Shown piece after piece: positions 41,701 through 52,324 of a stretch of DNA of 64,000 bases. The notes beneath the pieces were generated by a model. It did no database searches, had not been told where the DNA came from, and saw nothing but the letters and a program-made list of their open reading frames with translations. Positions within the stretch are counted from its first letter, which is position 1; every line of letters starts with the position of its first letter. Source of the stretch: Ancistrus triradiatus (taxonomy: Eukaryota; Chordata; Actinopteri; Siluriformes; Loricariidae); the NCBI GenBank assembly GCA_025084515.1, contig JAJAGP010002237.1, positions 1 through 64,000 on the forward strand, written 5' to 3'. Made by a program: the position numbers and the translations under genes.

Positions 41701-42500
41701 AGTACGCATCTTATCCATCCCAACCATCCTACCACATTGTGGTGAGAAAATAACATCATGGTCCTATTTTTAAAGTGCTATTTATCCATTTGTTTTGTCT
41801 GCATATTCAATTTTACCATGAGTCTATCGGAATTCCTCTATAGTCACACCTTACTGAAAATTTAGAGCTTTTTGCATTGTTTTTCATAATTTATGCCAAT
41901 GTTTAAGTGTTACTCTCTAAAAACATAAAAGAGGAAATTGGCCCAATTGATTTCTTTCTTTTCTGCAGAATGTCTATCAGACCTCTGACGTGTGCTACCT
42001 ATTTCCATTACGTTATTCAGATAATTTATGAATGGTATATACTTGAAGGCATACACAATTGGGCCCTGGCTACTTCAACATCTCATTTTCCTCGGAATGA
42101 ATTTATATAGCTTTACACAAGGGGTCAGTATAAATTCCACAAATGTTATGGTTATTGCTCAGGCGAAAGCGTGACCTTTCAGGAGGATCGCTGAGATATA
42201 AGTGGTATATTGAAACAACACTTAGCCTAAATTTTCCCTGGCGGGGTTCCCAGCTGGACAGCATGAAATAGGGGCCCAAAACCAACAGGAAAATATACAG
42301 ATTTCATTGGTATTAGCCTTGTAATTGACATCCTTAAGCTGGCTCTCTGTAGGACACATCAGAGCGAGTGGCAACATTTTCTGTTTTAGATGTGCCTTTC
42401 CCACATAAAAACTCGTGAAATGAAAACTACTTCGTTATATTTCCTTCTAGCCTGTACGAATGCTACAATTCATTTTAACGCAGTAGGTGTTACATATAAT
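41701..42500. other. repeat-poor island, possible conserved noncoding DNA
   Basis: No microsatellite, transposon end or repeat shared with the rest of the window. Base composition is balanced, with many mixed motifs (for example GGGGTCAGTATAAATTCC, GCGAAAGCGTGACC, GCTGGCTCTCTGTAGG). Open frames here are short and show no family. Candidate enhancer; inference only. Confidence 0.3.
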
Positions 42501-42639
42501 GACATTTTTGCTTTTATAATGAAGTACAGTAGATGTCAATCTGTGTTTTAGAACAGTGGCATATCAAATAGTGCTGGTCCCTCACAGCCCCTACACTACA
42601 TATTGCATTTACTTAAATATCCTTTTGAAAACATTTAAT

Positions 42640-43660
42640 TGCAATTTATGGTGGAAATTAAGTATTTGGTCAATAAATTTGGTTCAACCCAATACTTTGT
42701 AACATAATCTTTGTTGGCAATGACAGAGGTCAAATGTTTCCTGTAAGTCTTCACCAGGTTTGCACACACTGTAGCTGGTATTTTGGCCCATTCCTCCATG
42801 CAGATCTCCTCTAGAGCAGTGATGTTTTGGGGCAATATGGACTTTCAACTCCCCCCACAAATTTTCAAATGGGGTTGAAGTCTGGAGAGGGGCTAGGCCA
42901 CTCCAGGACCTTGAAATGTTTTTTTACGGAGCCACTCCTTTGTTGCCCTCCAAACACGGCGAGTTGAGTTTTCACCGAAAACTTCTATTTTGGTTTCATC
43001 TGACAACATGATATTCTCCCAATCTTTTTCTGGATCATCCATATGCTCTCTGGGAAACTTCTGATGGGCCTGGACATGTACTGGCTTAAGCACGGGGGCA
43101 CGCCTGGCACTGCAGGATCTGAGTCCCTCTCGGTGTAGTGTGTTACTGATGGTAGCCTTTGTTACTTTGGTCCCAGCTCTCTGCAAGTCATTCATCAGGT
43201 CCCTCCGTGTAGTTCTGGGATTTTTGCTCACTGTTCTCATGATCATTTTGACCCCACGGGATGAGATCTTGCGTGGAGCCCCAGATCGAGGGAGATTATC
43301 AATGGTCTTGTATGTCTTACAATTGCTCCCACAGTTGATTTATTCACAGCAACCTGCTTGCCTATTGTAGATTCACTCCTCCCAGCCTGGTGCAGGTCTA
43401 CAATTTTCTTTCTGGTGTCCTTCGACAGCTCTTTGGTCTTGGCCATGGTTGAGTTTGGAGTCTGACTGTTTGAGGCTGTGGACAGGTGTCTTTTATACAG
43501 ATAACGATGTCAAACATTAATTAATTCAGGTAACGAGTGGAGGACAGAAGAGCTTCTTAAAGAAGTTACAGGTCTGTGAGAGCCAGAAATCTTGCTTGTT
43601 TGTGGGAGACCAAATACTTATTTTCCTGCTCCTTAATTGTAAAAAACTAATTAAGGTATG
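42640..43660 (-). mobile_element. Tc1-like transposon (family E), ends eroded
   Basis: Same family as 31352-32346. The minus-strand transposase starts MAKTKELSKDTRKKIVDLHQ at 43446 downward. The middle (43246-42893) retains LMNDLQRAGTKVTKATISNT and the first catalytic Asp (MLSDETKIEVFGENS), then an internal deletion of the second Asp region. The C terminus is at 42835-42640. Frameshifts are present. Confidence 0.88.
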
Positions 43661-43877
43661 GAGGTTAAGGTTAGAGTTTTGTGTAACATTAAGTAGCTAC
43701 AGTAAAATTATGTCAGTAAAAAGTCCCCACAATGAGCGTGAGTGTTCACATTTGTACTGCCCTTACAGTGTCCCATACAGTGTTTATGGGCTTCAGATCA
43801 GCGGGATCCAGAAGGTCCACGTTGATCTTAGATGAAGTGTTTCCATGGCTATGAATAAATGTTTATATGATTATTAG

Positions 43878-45032
43878 AACCCCAAATCAGAAAAAGTTGG
43901 GACGGTATGGAAAATGCAAATATAAAAAAAGACCTTACATGTACTTTGACTTTTATATAATTGCAGGCAGTATGAACCCAGAATATTTAATGTTTTGTCT
44001 GATCAATTGTATTTTATTTGTTAATAAACATCCAAATCTGAATTTCAGGTCCGCAACACATTCCAAAAAAAGTTGGGACGGATCAATTACGGTTAGTAAT
44101 GAGGTAAAAAACTGAATTTATAATGTGATGTCAAACAGGTGATGTCAGGTGATGGATGATAATAATCTGGATAATTCTTTTTGTCTTTGATCCGGAGCAC
44201 ACAGCATCCATTTTTTACCAAAAAAGATCTGGAACACTGATTCATCTGACCACAATACATGTTTTCACTGTGTGATGGTCCATCCTAGATGCCTCCGAGC
44301 CTACAGAAGTCGAAAAAAAGACGACGTGTGCTCTGGACCAAAGACGAAAATGACCATCCAGATTATTATCACCTACAAATCCAAAAGCCAGGCTCTGGCA
44401 TGGTATGGGGTTGTGTCAATGCCATTGTCAAAGGTCATTTTCAGTTCTGTGATGGCAGCATTAATGCAGAAAGATGAGATTTTAGAGCAGCATTAATTCC
44501 TTCACGACGACATCTCTTCCAGGGACATCCATGCATTTATCAACAAGACAACACATAACAAGTCAAATCAGGAAAAGTTAGGACTGTAATATTGAAATCC
44601 CTTCCAGTCTTTCTTTGAGGAATATTGTATTTAAACATTTCAAGCATTTGTTGACAAACTGAAGATCTTCTGCCCAGGTTTGCACATCAAAGACTCAGCC
44701 TTTCCTGGATGCTGCTTTTGTACCAAATCATGATTATAGTCACTTCTTTGCATTCCCAAAATGTTTGAAATCACCGAATTCCTTAATTTTTTTTTTGCAT
44801 CACTAGCGCTAAATTGGCACGTCCCAACTTTTTTTGGAATGTGTTGCAGTCCTGAAATGCAGGGATGGATGTTTATTAACAAATGAAATTAAGTTGACCA
44901 GAAAAAAGATGAAATATCTCAGGTTCAGATTGTCTGCAATGAAATAAAAGTCAAAGTAAATGTAAGGAACCCTGCATTTCTTTTGTGATTTGCATTTTCC
45001 AAACCTTCCCAACCTTTTCTGATTTGGGGTAT
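43878..45032. mobile_element. non-autonomous transposon, ACCCCAAATC family
   Basis: The left end AACCCCAAATCAGAAAAAGT and the right end in reverse (TACCCCAAATCAGAAAAGGT) are inverted repeats, each followed by TTGGGA and later GAAAATGCAAAT. An internal CACATTCCAAAAAAAGTTGG lies near 44057 and its inverse near 44828. Coding relics are short and unassigned. A second copy is at 57237-58285. Superfamily uncertain. Confidence 0.75.
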
Positions 45033-45604
45033 TACCTTTATTGTCATTGCACCAGTTCGACGAGATTTACTAGGTGGTTCCCCAACATGCTGTGGTGTAC
45101 GTTAAAACTATATTAGAAATAAAATGTTAGAAGTGCAGATTAAATAACAGGAATATGGTATGTACAAAATGCAGACAATATACAGTGCAAATTTACTGTG
45201 CAATGTTGATGTGCAAGTAAGGTTATGCAGTGATAATTGTGCACTGTAGCAGTCTGGCACGGTGCCACAGTCAGCAGTAATACTTAATTGAGCAGCGGTT
45301 TCTTTAAGTATATTTATAGTCCTGAAGTGTGAAAATGTGCATGTATGTGTATGTAGGTGACTTTGTATGTAGTGTATACAGTATATGTATGTGTGGTAAT
45401 GTGTCTAGTCTAGCTGTTTTGGAGAGTTTTTCGATTATCAGATAATAGTGTAAGTGCAGTTGGATCTGGAGGAGTGGGTTTTGAAGTAAAAGTATAGGAA
45501 AACTAGTAGTGAAATATATTGATCTGTAGCGCCTTCCAGAGGGCAAGAGGTTGAAGAGGCTGGCTAAGGGTATGTAGACCTACAATTTGTCCTGTTTTAG
45601 GGTG
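45033..45604. other. intergenic DNA without a supported feature
   Basis: Unique AT-rich sequence with short TATG-rich parts near 45335-45405. Confidence 0.5.
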
Positions 45605-46318
45605 TACTCAAACTGAGCACAATTGCCATGAACCACGCCAGAGCATGTTTGTCACCCCTCCATATTTTGCGCCCTGGCTAGCATTGAAATTAGGTTCACA
45701 GAAACGTGCTCTGGCATGCTTTCGTCATCATGATATGCGCTCGCACAGCACACTTCATGGTTCTACATATGTGATCGGGTAATCACATGCTTTTGTGCCT
45801 TTCTTTGGTTTCGTTTTGTGCGCGATGACACAGCTGCATCTGTAAAAAACTTCTTACCTGCAGCATGAGAAAGCGAAAATCAGTGCGCTACATAATCAGT
45901 GCATTTATTCTAAGGCTTTTTAGGGCTGTGTGTTAGCATGAACAAAGAGAAACAAAAAGTCACATAGTAAGTACAAGCATGAAGTCCGCTGTGCAGCACG
46001 AGAAGCTGAAACACAGTGCACGTATAAGGCGTATTAGGGCTGTGTGTCAGCGCGCACAAAACCAAAGAAAGGCACAAAGGTATGTGATGGATCAAGTGAT
46101 ATATGTACAGCCATGAATGTGTGCTGGTGCTGTGTTCATTATCGGGATGACAAAAGCCTGCCAGAGACGATTCTACATATGTACCATGCGCGAGTTCAGT
46201 GAATCCGGGCCCACCGCTTGAAAGAGGTGGGCCTGAGCGCGATTCATAAACCCGCCCCGGCATGATTTGGAGCACTCACACTACCACTTTGTGTACCAAT
46301 TGCCTAGTGTGAGTATAA
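45605..46318. mobile_element. foldback-type MITE, about 710 bp
   Basis: The two halves are inverted copies. CTACATATGTGATCGG...TTTTGTGCCTTTCTTTGGTT in the left half matches the reverse of CCAAAGAAAGGCACAAAGGT...ATATGTACAGCCATGAATG in the right half. The outer ends (TGTACTCAAACTGAGCA and GCCTAGTGTGAGTATA) are also inverted. No coding capacity. GC content is higher than the surroundings. Confidence 0.75.
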
Positions 46319-46782
46319 TCTTAGTGAGCCCATGCAAATTGTACAAAACAGCTCCCTGTTCTTAGCTGACAGGAGTGGCACCCGCTTTAGTTTTCTGCTG
46401 CTCTTACCCATCTGCTTCAAGGTTCGATATGTTGTGCATTCAGAGATGCGCTTCTGCATACTTTGGTTGTAATGAGTGGTTATGTCAGTTACTGTTGCCC
46501 TTCTATCAACTCACACCAGTCTGGTCATTCTCTATCTATAGTATCAACAAGACATTTTTGCATTTTTGCCCAGAGAGCTACTCCTCACTGGATATTTTCT
46601 GATTTGGGACCATTCTCTGTAAACCCTGGAGATGGCTCTGCTTGAAAATCCCAGTAGATCAGCAGGTTGCTGAAATATTCAGAACAGCATGTCTAGAACC
46701 AATAACCATACCATGATCAAAGTCATGTAAATCACATTTGTTCCACATTTCTGATGAACAATTTAAAGTTCAAATATATATA
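46319..46782. other. intergenic DNA, possible old transposon piece
   Basis: No coding region supported. The phrases near 46480-46640 (TCAACAAGACATTTTTGC, GCTCTGCTTGAAAATCCC) suggest an eroded repeat, but I cannot assign a family. Confidence 0.4.
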
Positions 46783-48393
46783 CATGCCTTGCAAAAGTAT
46801 TCGGCCCCCTTGAACTTTTCAACCTTTTGCCACATTTCAGGCTTTAAACATAAAGATATGAAATTGTAATTTTTTGTGAAGAATCAACAACAAGTGGGAC
46901 ACAGTCGTGAAGTGGAACGAAATTTATTGGATATTTTTTTAAGATAACTTTTTTTAGAAATAAAAAACTGAAAAGTGGGGCGTGCAAAATTATTCGGCCC
47001 CCTTGCGTTAATACTTTGTAGCGCCACCTTTTGCTGCGATTACAGCTGCAAGTCGCTTGGGGTATGTCTCTATCAGTTTTGCACATCGAGAGAAAGACAT
47101 TTTTGCCCATTCTTCCTTGCAAAACAGCTGGAGCTCAGTGAGGTTGGATGGAGAGCGTTTGTGAACAGCAGTTTTCAGCTCTTTCCACAGATTCTCGATT
47201 GGATTCAGGTCTGAACTTTGACTTGGCCATTCTAACACCTGGATACGTTTATTTGTGAACCATTCCATTGTAGATTTTGCTTTATGTTTTGGATCATTGC
47301 TTTGTTGGAAGATAAATCTCAGGTCTTTTGCAGACTCCAACAGGTTTTCTTTCAGAATGGTCCTGTATTTGGCTCCATCCATCTTCCCATCAATTTTAAC
47401 CATCTTCCCTGTCCCTGCTGAAGAAAAGCAGGCCCAAACCATCATGCTGCCACCACCATGTTTGACAGTGGGGATGGTGTGTTCAGGGTGATGAGCTGTG
47501 TTGCTTTTACACCAAACATAACGGTTTGCATTGTGGCCAAAAAATTCGATTTTGGTTTCATCTGACCAGAGCACCTTCTTCCACATGTTTGGTGTGTCTC
47601 CCAGGTGGCTTGTGGCAAACTTTAAACAAGACTTTCCATAGATATCTTTGAGAAATGGCTTTCTTCTTGCCACTCTTCCATAAAGGCCAGATTTGTGCAG
47701 TGTACGACTGATTGTTGTCCTATGGACAGAGTCTCCCACCTCAGCTGTAGATCTCTGCAGTTCATCCAGAGTGATCATGGGCCTCTTGGCTGCATCTCTG
47801 ATCAGTCTTCTCCTTGTTTGAGCTGAAAGTTTAGAGGGACGGCTGGGTCTTGGTAGATTTGCAGTGGTCTGATACTCCTTCCATTTCAATATTATCGCTT
47901 GCACAGTGCTCCTTGAGATGTTTAAAGCTTGGGAAACATTTTTGTATCCAAATCCGGCTTTAAACTTCTCCACAACAGTATCTCGGACCTGCCTGGTGTG
48001 TTCCTTGGTCTTCATGATGCTCTCTGTGCTTTAAACAGAACTCTGTGACTATCACAGAGCATGTGCATTTATACGGAGACTTGATTACAGACAGGTGGAT
48101 TCTATTTATCATCATCAGTCATTTAAGTCAACATTGGATCATTCAGAGATCCTCACTGAACTTCTGCTGCACTGAAAGTAAAGGGGCCGAATAAGTTTGA
48201 ACACCCCACTTTTCAGTTTTTTATTTCTAAAAAAAGTTTAAAATATCCAATAAATTTCGTTCCACTTCACGATTGTGTCCCACTTGTTGTTGATTCTTCA
48301 CAAAAATTTACAATTTCATATCTTTGTTTGAAGCCTGAAATGTGGCAAAAGGTTGAAAAGTTCAAGAGGGCCGAATACTTTTGCAAGGCACTG
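46783..48393 (-). mobile_element. Tc1-like transposon (family H), full length, 1611 bp
   Basis: Terminal inverted repeats of about 200 bases. The left end has GCCTTGCAAAAGTATTCGGC; the right end in reverse has GCCTTGCAAAAGTATTCGGC as well. A second, internal GCAAAATTATTCGGCCCCCT near 46985 gives the inverted-repeat/direct-repeat layout known from Sleeping Beauty-type elements. TA flanks the left end; on the right it is TG, running into a microsatellite. The least decayed transposon here. Confidence 0.95.
47008..48015 (-). CDS. Tc1-type transposase, open frame intact, catalytic site altered
   Basis: 335 codons from ATG 48015 to a stop at 47008. Cut-and-paste transposases of this family use a DD34E triad in an RNase H fold. 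Domains: paired-like helix-turn-helix DNA binding at residues about 1-115 (including NISRSTVQAIILKWKEY), and catalytic core about 140-280. Asp152 (LWSDETKIEFFG) and Glu274 (SDLNPIENLWKEL) are present. Residue 239, 35 before the Glu, is Ser (QQSNDPKH) where the other copies in this window have Asp (QQDNDPK, HDNDPKH). A few residues appear to be missing just upstream (KDLRFIF). The start is the first ATG and fits the family N terminus. The element is complete, but the enzyme is probably inactive. Confidence 0.93.
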   Translation of the reverse strand: MKTKEHTRQVRDTVVEKFKAGFGYKNVSQALNISRSTVQAIILKWKEYQTTANLPRPSRPSKLSAQTRRRLIRDAAKRPMITLDELQRSTAEVGDSVHRTTISRTLHKSGLYGRVARRKPFLKDIYGKSCLKFATSHLGDTPNMWKKVLWSDETKIEFFGHNANRYVWCKSNTAHHPEHTIPTVKHGGGSMMVWACFSSAGTGKMVKIDGKMDGAKYRTILKENLLESAKDLRFIFQQSNDPKHKAKSTMEWFTNKRIQVLEWPSQSSDLNPIENLWKELKTAVHKRSPSNLTELQLFCKEEWAKMSFSRCAKLIETYPKRLAAVIAAKGGATKY

Positions 48394-48394
48394 T

Positions 48395-48422
48395 GTGTGT
48401 GTATATGTATATGTGTGTATGT

Positions 48423-48470
<48 letters not shown>
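48395..48470. repeat. (TG)n/(TA)n microsatellite
   Basis: TG and TATG units followed by a pure TA run to 48470, directly after the Tc1 right end. Confidence 0.95.
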
Positions 48471-48471
<1 letters not shown>

Positions 48472-48474
<3 letters not shown>

Positions 48475-48548
48475 TGAGTCAAAGAGGCATTTAGTCAACC
48501 ACTGATTGTGCAAGTTCTCCTACTTAGAAAGATGGGAGAGGTCTGTAA
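48472..48548 (-). mobile_element. terminal fragment of Tc1-like family E
   Basis: CAGTGAGTCAAAGAGGCATT and TTAGTCAACCACTGATTGTG repeat the terminal sequence of 31352-32346. Only about 75 bases remain. Confidence 0.8.
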
Positions 48549-48870
48549 TGGGACAACAACCCAGCAGCAGAACCGCTACCTCTGCCTTTGTGCAAGGAGG
48601 AACAGGAGGACCACTGCCAGAGGTAGCCTGACTGCCATTAGGTACCGAGATGAGATCCTCTGACCCCTTGTGAGACCATTTGCTGGTGCGGTTGGCCCTG
48701 GGTTCCTAATGCAGGACAATGCTAGATCTCATGTGGCTGGAGTCTGTCTGCATTTTCTGCAAGATGAAGGCATTGAAGCTGTGGACTGGCCCGCCCGTTC
48801 CCCAGACCTGAATCCGATTGAGCACATCTGGGACATCATGTCTCGCTCCATCCACCATGTCCATGTGTGA
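48549..48870 (+). pseudogene. Tc1/mariner transposase C-terminal relic (family I)
   Basis: Reads MQDNARSHVAGVCLHFLQDE, then DWPARSPDLNPIEHIWDIMS, which contains the second Asp and Glu catalytic motifs of a family different from the others. The upstream DNA (48549-48669) is its out-of-frame coding remnant. Truncated after the Glu region. Confidence 0.8.
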
Positions 48871-49115
48871 CTGCTCCTGAATGTTCATCATGCCAATCAG
48901 TCACATTTGCAGCCTTGTGAACATGAGTATTGTCATCTTGGAATACAGGGTTAGGAGCATTATGTTCTTCCGAGCAAAAGGCAAAACCTGGTTGTCCAGC
49001 AGCTCAATGTGTAGGCATTGTCGTTGAAATTTAACACCCCCAGAACATCACAGAACCTTCTCCAGCTTGAACGACAGCTTGCACACAGTCTTCAACTAAG
49101 GCTTCCTGAGATCTT
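48871..49115 (-). mobile_element. eroded transposon remnant
   Basis: The minus-strand meaning is suggested by phrases such as CATGAGTATTGTCATCTTGG and ACACAGTCTTCAACTAAGG that look like antisense transposase. No open frame and no ends seen. Confidence 0.35.
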
Positions 49116-49509
49116 CAATGAACACAATGCCTAGCATCATTCACATACAGGCCAACTAACCAAATAACACATTTCCAGTCATGAACAGTCCACTTTGTGT
49201 CTTTTCACCCACTGTAACTGTGTAACTTTGTGAGCAGAAGACCATACATTTCGATATACATGCAAATGCAGCTGCGTCTTTCACACTATTGCCTTTGGCA
49301 TACCCAAATGCATTCATTTCTCTTAGACAATCATTAGCATCTGCTTTGCGACCCATTTTCCACTCATTGAATGAGACATTAACTCCACTGTACCATCTCT
49401 TCTCAATCTATGAATCCCATCGCACTCCCTGTAGGTATTTAGAGCCTAATCATCCTCATGCAATACATTCTGCAAAATTACACATTCTACTAACAATTTT
49501 TCTGTCCAG

Positions 49510-49575
49510 GTTACCGATATGTGCTTATATATATGTGTATATATGTGTGTGTGTGTGTGTGTATGTATATATATG

Positions 49576-49607
<32 letters not shown>

Positions 49608-49686
49608 TGTATGTGTGTATATATATATTTTTGAAGGTAGGAGGAAAACCAGGACTATGCCTTTCAACCACAATACCTGCCATCCC

Positions 49687-49732
<46 letters not shown>

Positions 49733-49735
49733 GGG

Positions 49736-49773
<38 letters not shown>

Positions 49774-49834
49774 GGGCAATATAAAGTATTGTGGTTGAAA
49801 GGCATAGTCCTGGTTTTCCTCCTACCTTCAAAAA
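49510..49834. repeat. TA/TATG microsatellite with a perfect 49-base inverted repeat
   Basis: Arms at 49628-49676 and 49786-49834 are exact reverse complements over 49 bases (TTTTTGAAGGTAGGAGGAAA at the outer end, CACAATAC at the inner end). The 109-base loop is TA repeat broken by CGGGCAATA twice. Before it, 49540-49627 is TG, TATG and TA repeat. Confidence 0.95.
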
Positions 49835-50886
49835 GCATGCCGGCAAGCAGATTGGCTACTCTACATTGGTCCTAGGTGTGACTGAGTGTGATATCTGTGT
49901 GAAGTCCTAAAATAGAATGGCAGCTTGTACTGTACATGGTACATTGCACCTAGTTTCTCCTATAGTCACATCTAGGGCTACCTCACCAGGATTTTTAACA
50001 ATCTTTAGTAATCAATATTTTTTACAATTAAATTTATTAATCAGCTATCAGAACATATTATTTATATTGACACATTTTTTTCACTATATTGGAATTGAAA
50101 CTTGGAATCGATATGAATCGGAATCCATAATCAGAATCGGAATCGATAAAATACAAATGATACCCAACCAAAATTATTTTGTGGTTTTAATTTTTTTTTT
50201 TTACAATCCCTTTAAAAGTCCCTTTTGTTCTGTGTGCTCTGGAGCACTGGTAATTTTTAACTGAAAGAAGAGCAATATTTACTTTTCTCACAGCTATCAT
50301 GTCTTGTTTTGACATTGTTTCATTTTCTGAGTCTGTACTTTTCCCCCTTCTTTAGCCTGTATCTCTGCCCTCTTTCCTGTGGTGAGCCTTGCAGCTCTCC
50401 CCTTTGACAGGCAGGTGTGATAGTGTGAACTGGCTGCCCTGGAGTGGGATAGAGACTGACCCCAAACTGTAACTGCCGAGAATCTGAGTGATCTGCTTGC
50501 CTGTGTCAGAGCTTGACAGATTTATTTGGAGCTTTCTTTCCTCTCAGCCTCATTAAAACATGAGGCCTTAGGGAAGAACTGCTGGGTGTTTAAATTCAAG
50601 TTTTTTAATTTCTAAGACAGGGGTGCACCTCATTATTTATGGACATTATCTTACAGCATTGTTGTTTACCAATAGTCATAACGGATTAAACATAAAGATA
50701 CTTAAATGGTAGATGAATTGAAGTTGAATTATGACTTAAATAATTTTTGTGAATACGACTATTTCAGCCACATCCATAAAATTAGTTTGAACTAACCAGC
50801 ATGAATTAGAAAACGGCACAGAACATACCACAATACAGATAAATATCACAGTATAGGTACATCAGGGGCAGGGAGATAGACATAAG
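49835..50886. other. intergenic DNA; 50.2-50.6 kb repeat-poor
   Basis: AT-rich with GAATCGATATGAATCGGAAT-type short repeats near 50105-50150. The part 50200-50600 has balanced composition and no repeat match in the window. No gene recognised. Confidence 0.4.
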
Positions 50887-51477
50887 TGCAACCGTGTTAG
50901 GTTTATTAACAACAGACATGATGATACACAGTGCAAAAGAAGTGACAAGGTACTAAAACAGACCCACAAACCCAATGATAATACAACAAAAATGACTTGC
51001 AGCTAATTCAAACATACAACGTGCACAGGTATAGACAATACAAGTACAAATTACCAATGTTAACTGGAACAAACACTACAGATACACACAACCAATACCA
51101 ACACTGACAAACTATGTTAATTCTAACAGTGCTCCTATGCTAGATACACAAACAATGTAGTAGGACCAATAAATAGGGCAGAGACAACCAGAGAACACCA
51201 CGGACAAGACCTGACAATACTAATGCTAACAAGACTGCTAATTTGACACAGAAACACAAATAAAATGAAAGAATAAAAAACAATAACCACATGAGGAGCC
51301 CATGAGAACCAGGGAGCTTGGAGAAACTGGGAGTATGAAAAGACCAGACAAGGAAATGCACAGGAAGGAGGGCTTATATATAGCTTAATCACAGCAGGTT
51401 GTAATTGAACAGCCTACAAGCTAAAGCATGAGAGCTGTGTTGGATGATGTGGCTCTCCAGCTCACATCATCATGACA
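50887..51477 (-). repeat. solo LTR, about 591 bp
   Basis: The unit runs TG...CA on both strands. On the minus strand it starts TGTCATGATGATGTGAGCTG, has a TATATATA box near 51374-51382 and AATAAA at 50902-50907, and ends GGTTGCA. It is flanked by ATAAG and GTAAG, a near-perfect 5-base target duplication. Confidence 0.7.
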
Positions 51478-52324
51478 GTAAGTAGCCTACATATACACAT
51501 GTAAGCTTGTATGTACAAGTTCTTCCTTGTTAACATGTCACACTATTCTTGGAAACTTATTTTTGCCCAGAGTCACAGTGTGTTGGAAGATGTTCTTCTG
51601 TAATGGCATGAATTTTAGGATAGTTAGATTAGTTTTGGTTCACAATGCAAGTTTTATGCAAGCTAGGACGTTCAAAGGGTCACTGTATCATCATAAACTA
51701 GAGATGTGTTGAGGAGTTTGCAAGGACAGTTGTGCCATTCTTATCAAAAATAATGTCACCAGTTGCCATGAGTGCCAGGTATAAAGGTCATCGTCACCAT
51801 GGTGAGCACCTAGGATGAAATTGCTCATTTGATCACCGGTAGCTATCTGCTCAAACCTAATCCTTTTCTTCCTAAGGGCATTATTACAGTGAATTATATC
51901 TTTCCTCCACAGACCTTTGAGCCATATGCCCTTTACAGGCGGGAGAAATGGCCGTAGTTGTTCTGATCCTGTAGTGAGGTCGTCTCTGTTTTGCTCCAGT
52001 CTTATAATCTGTGTGGCCTTAGGTGCTTCAGTGTGAATTATGCAGGATATAAACAGTACACAAAATGAATTAATAACCTGAACTATGCAAATAGGCTTTC
52101 ATGCACATACATGTGTACTATGTGTAGCTTATTTATTGTTTGCCAACCCTATTCAGTTTATAATATTTCCATTAAAGTAGATTGTTAAAACTGAGAGGTT
52201 TCATCACAAATTTAATTTTCTGCTCTTTTGTCTAAATAAAAACACTACACTTTTGTTTTTGATGACAATTGGAATATAAATATCACTGTAAACATTTAAG
52301 ACAAGTTTTAAATGAAATAAAAGC
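51478..52324. other. intergenic DNA; 51.7-52.05 kb possible conserved noncoding DNA
   Basis: No gene. The segment 51715-52030 is repeat-free with balanced composition (for example GGTCATCGTCACCATGGTGA, CACCGGTAGCTATCTGC) and could be regulatory; inference only. Confidence 0.35.

Noticed and set aside
45910..46275. 121-codon minus-strand frame
   Set aside because: Lies wholly within the foldback MITE and has no family similarity.
49289..49875. Two opposite-strand frames that both contain EGRRKTRTMPFNHNT
   Set aside because: The shared peptide is a consequence of the perfect inverted repeat, not of homologous genes.
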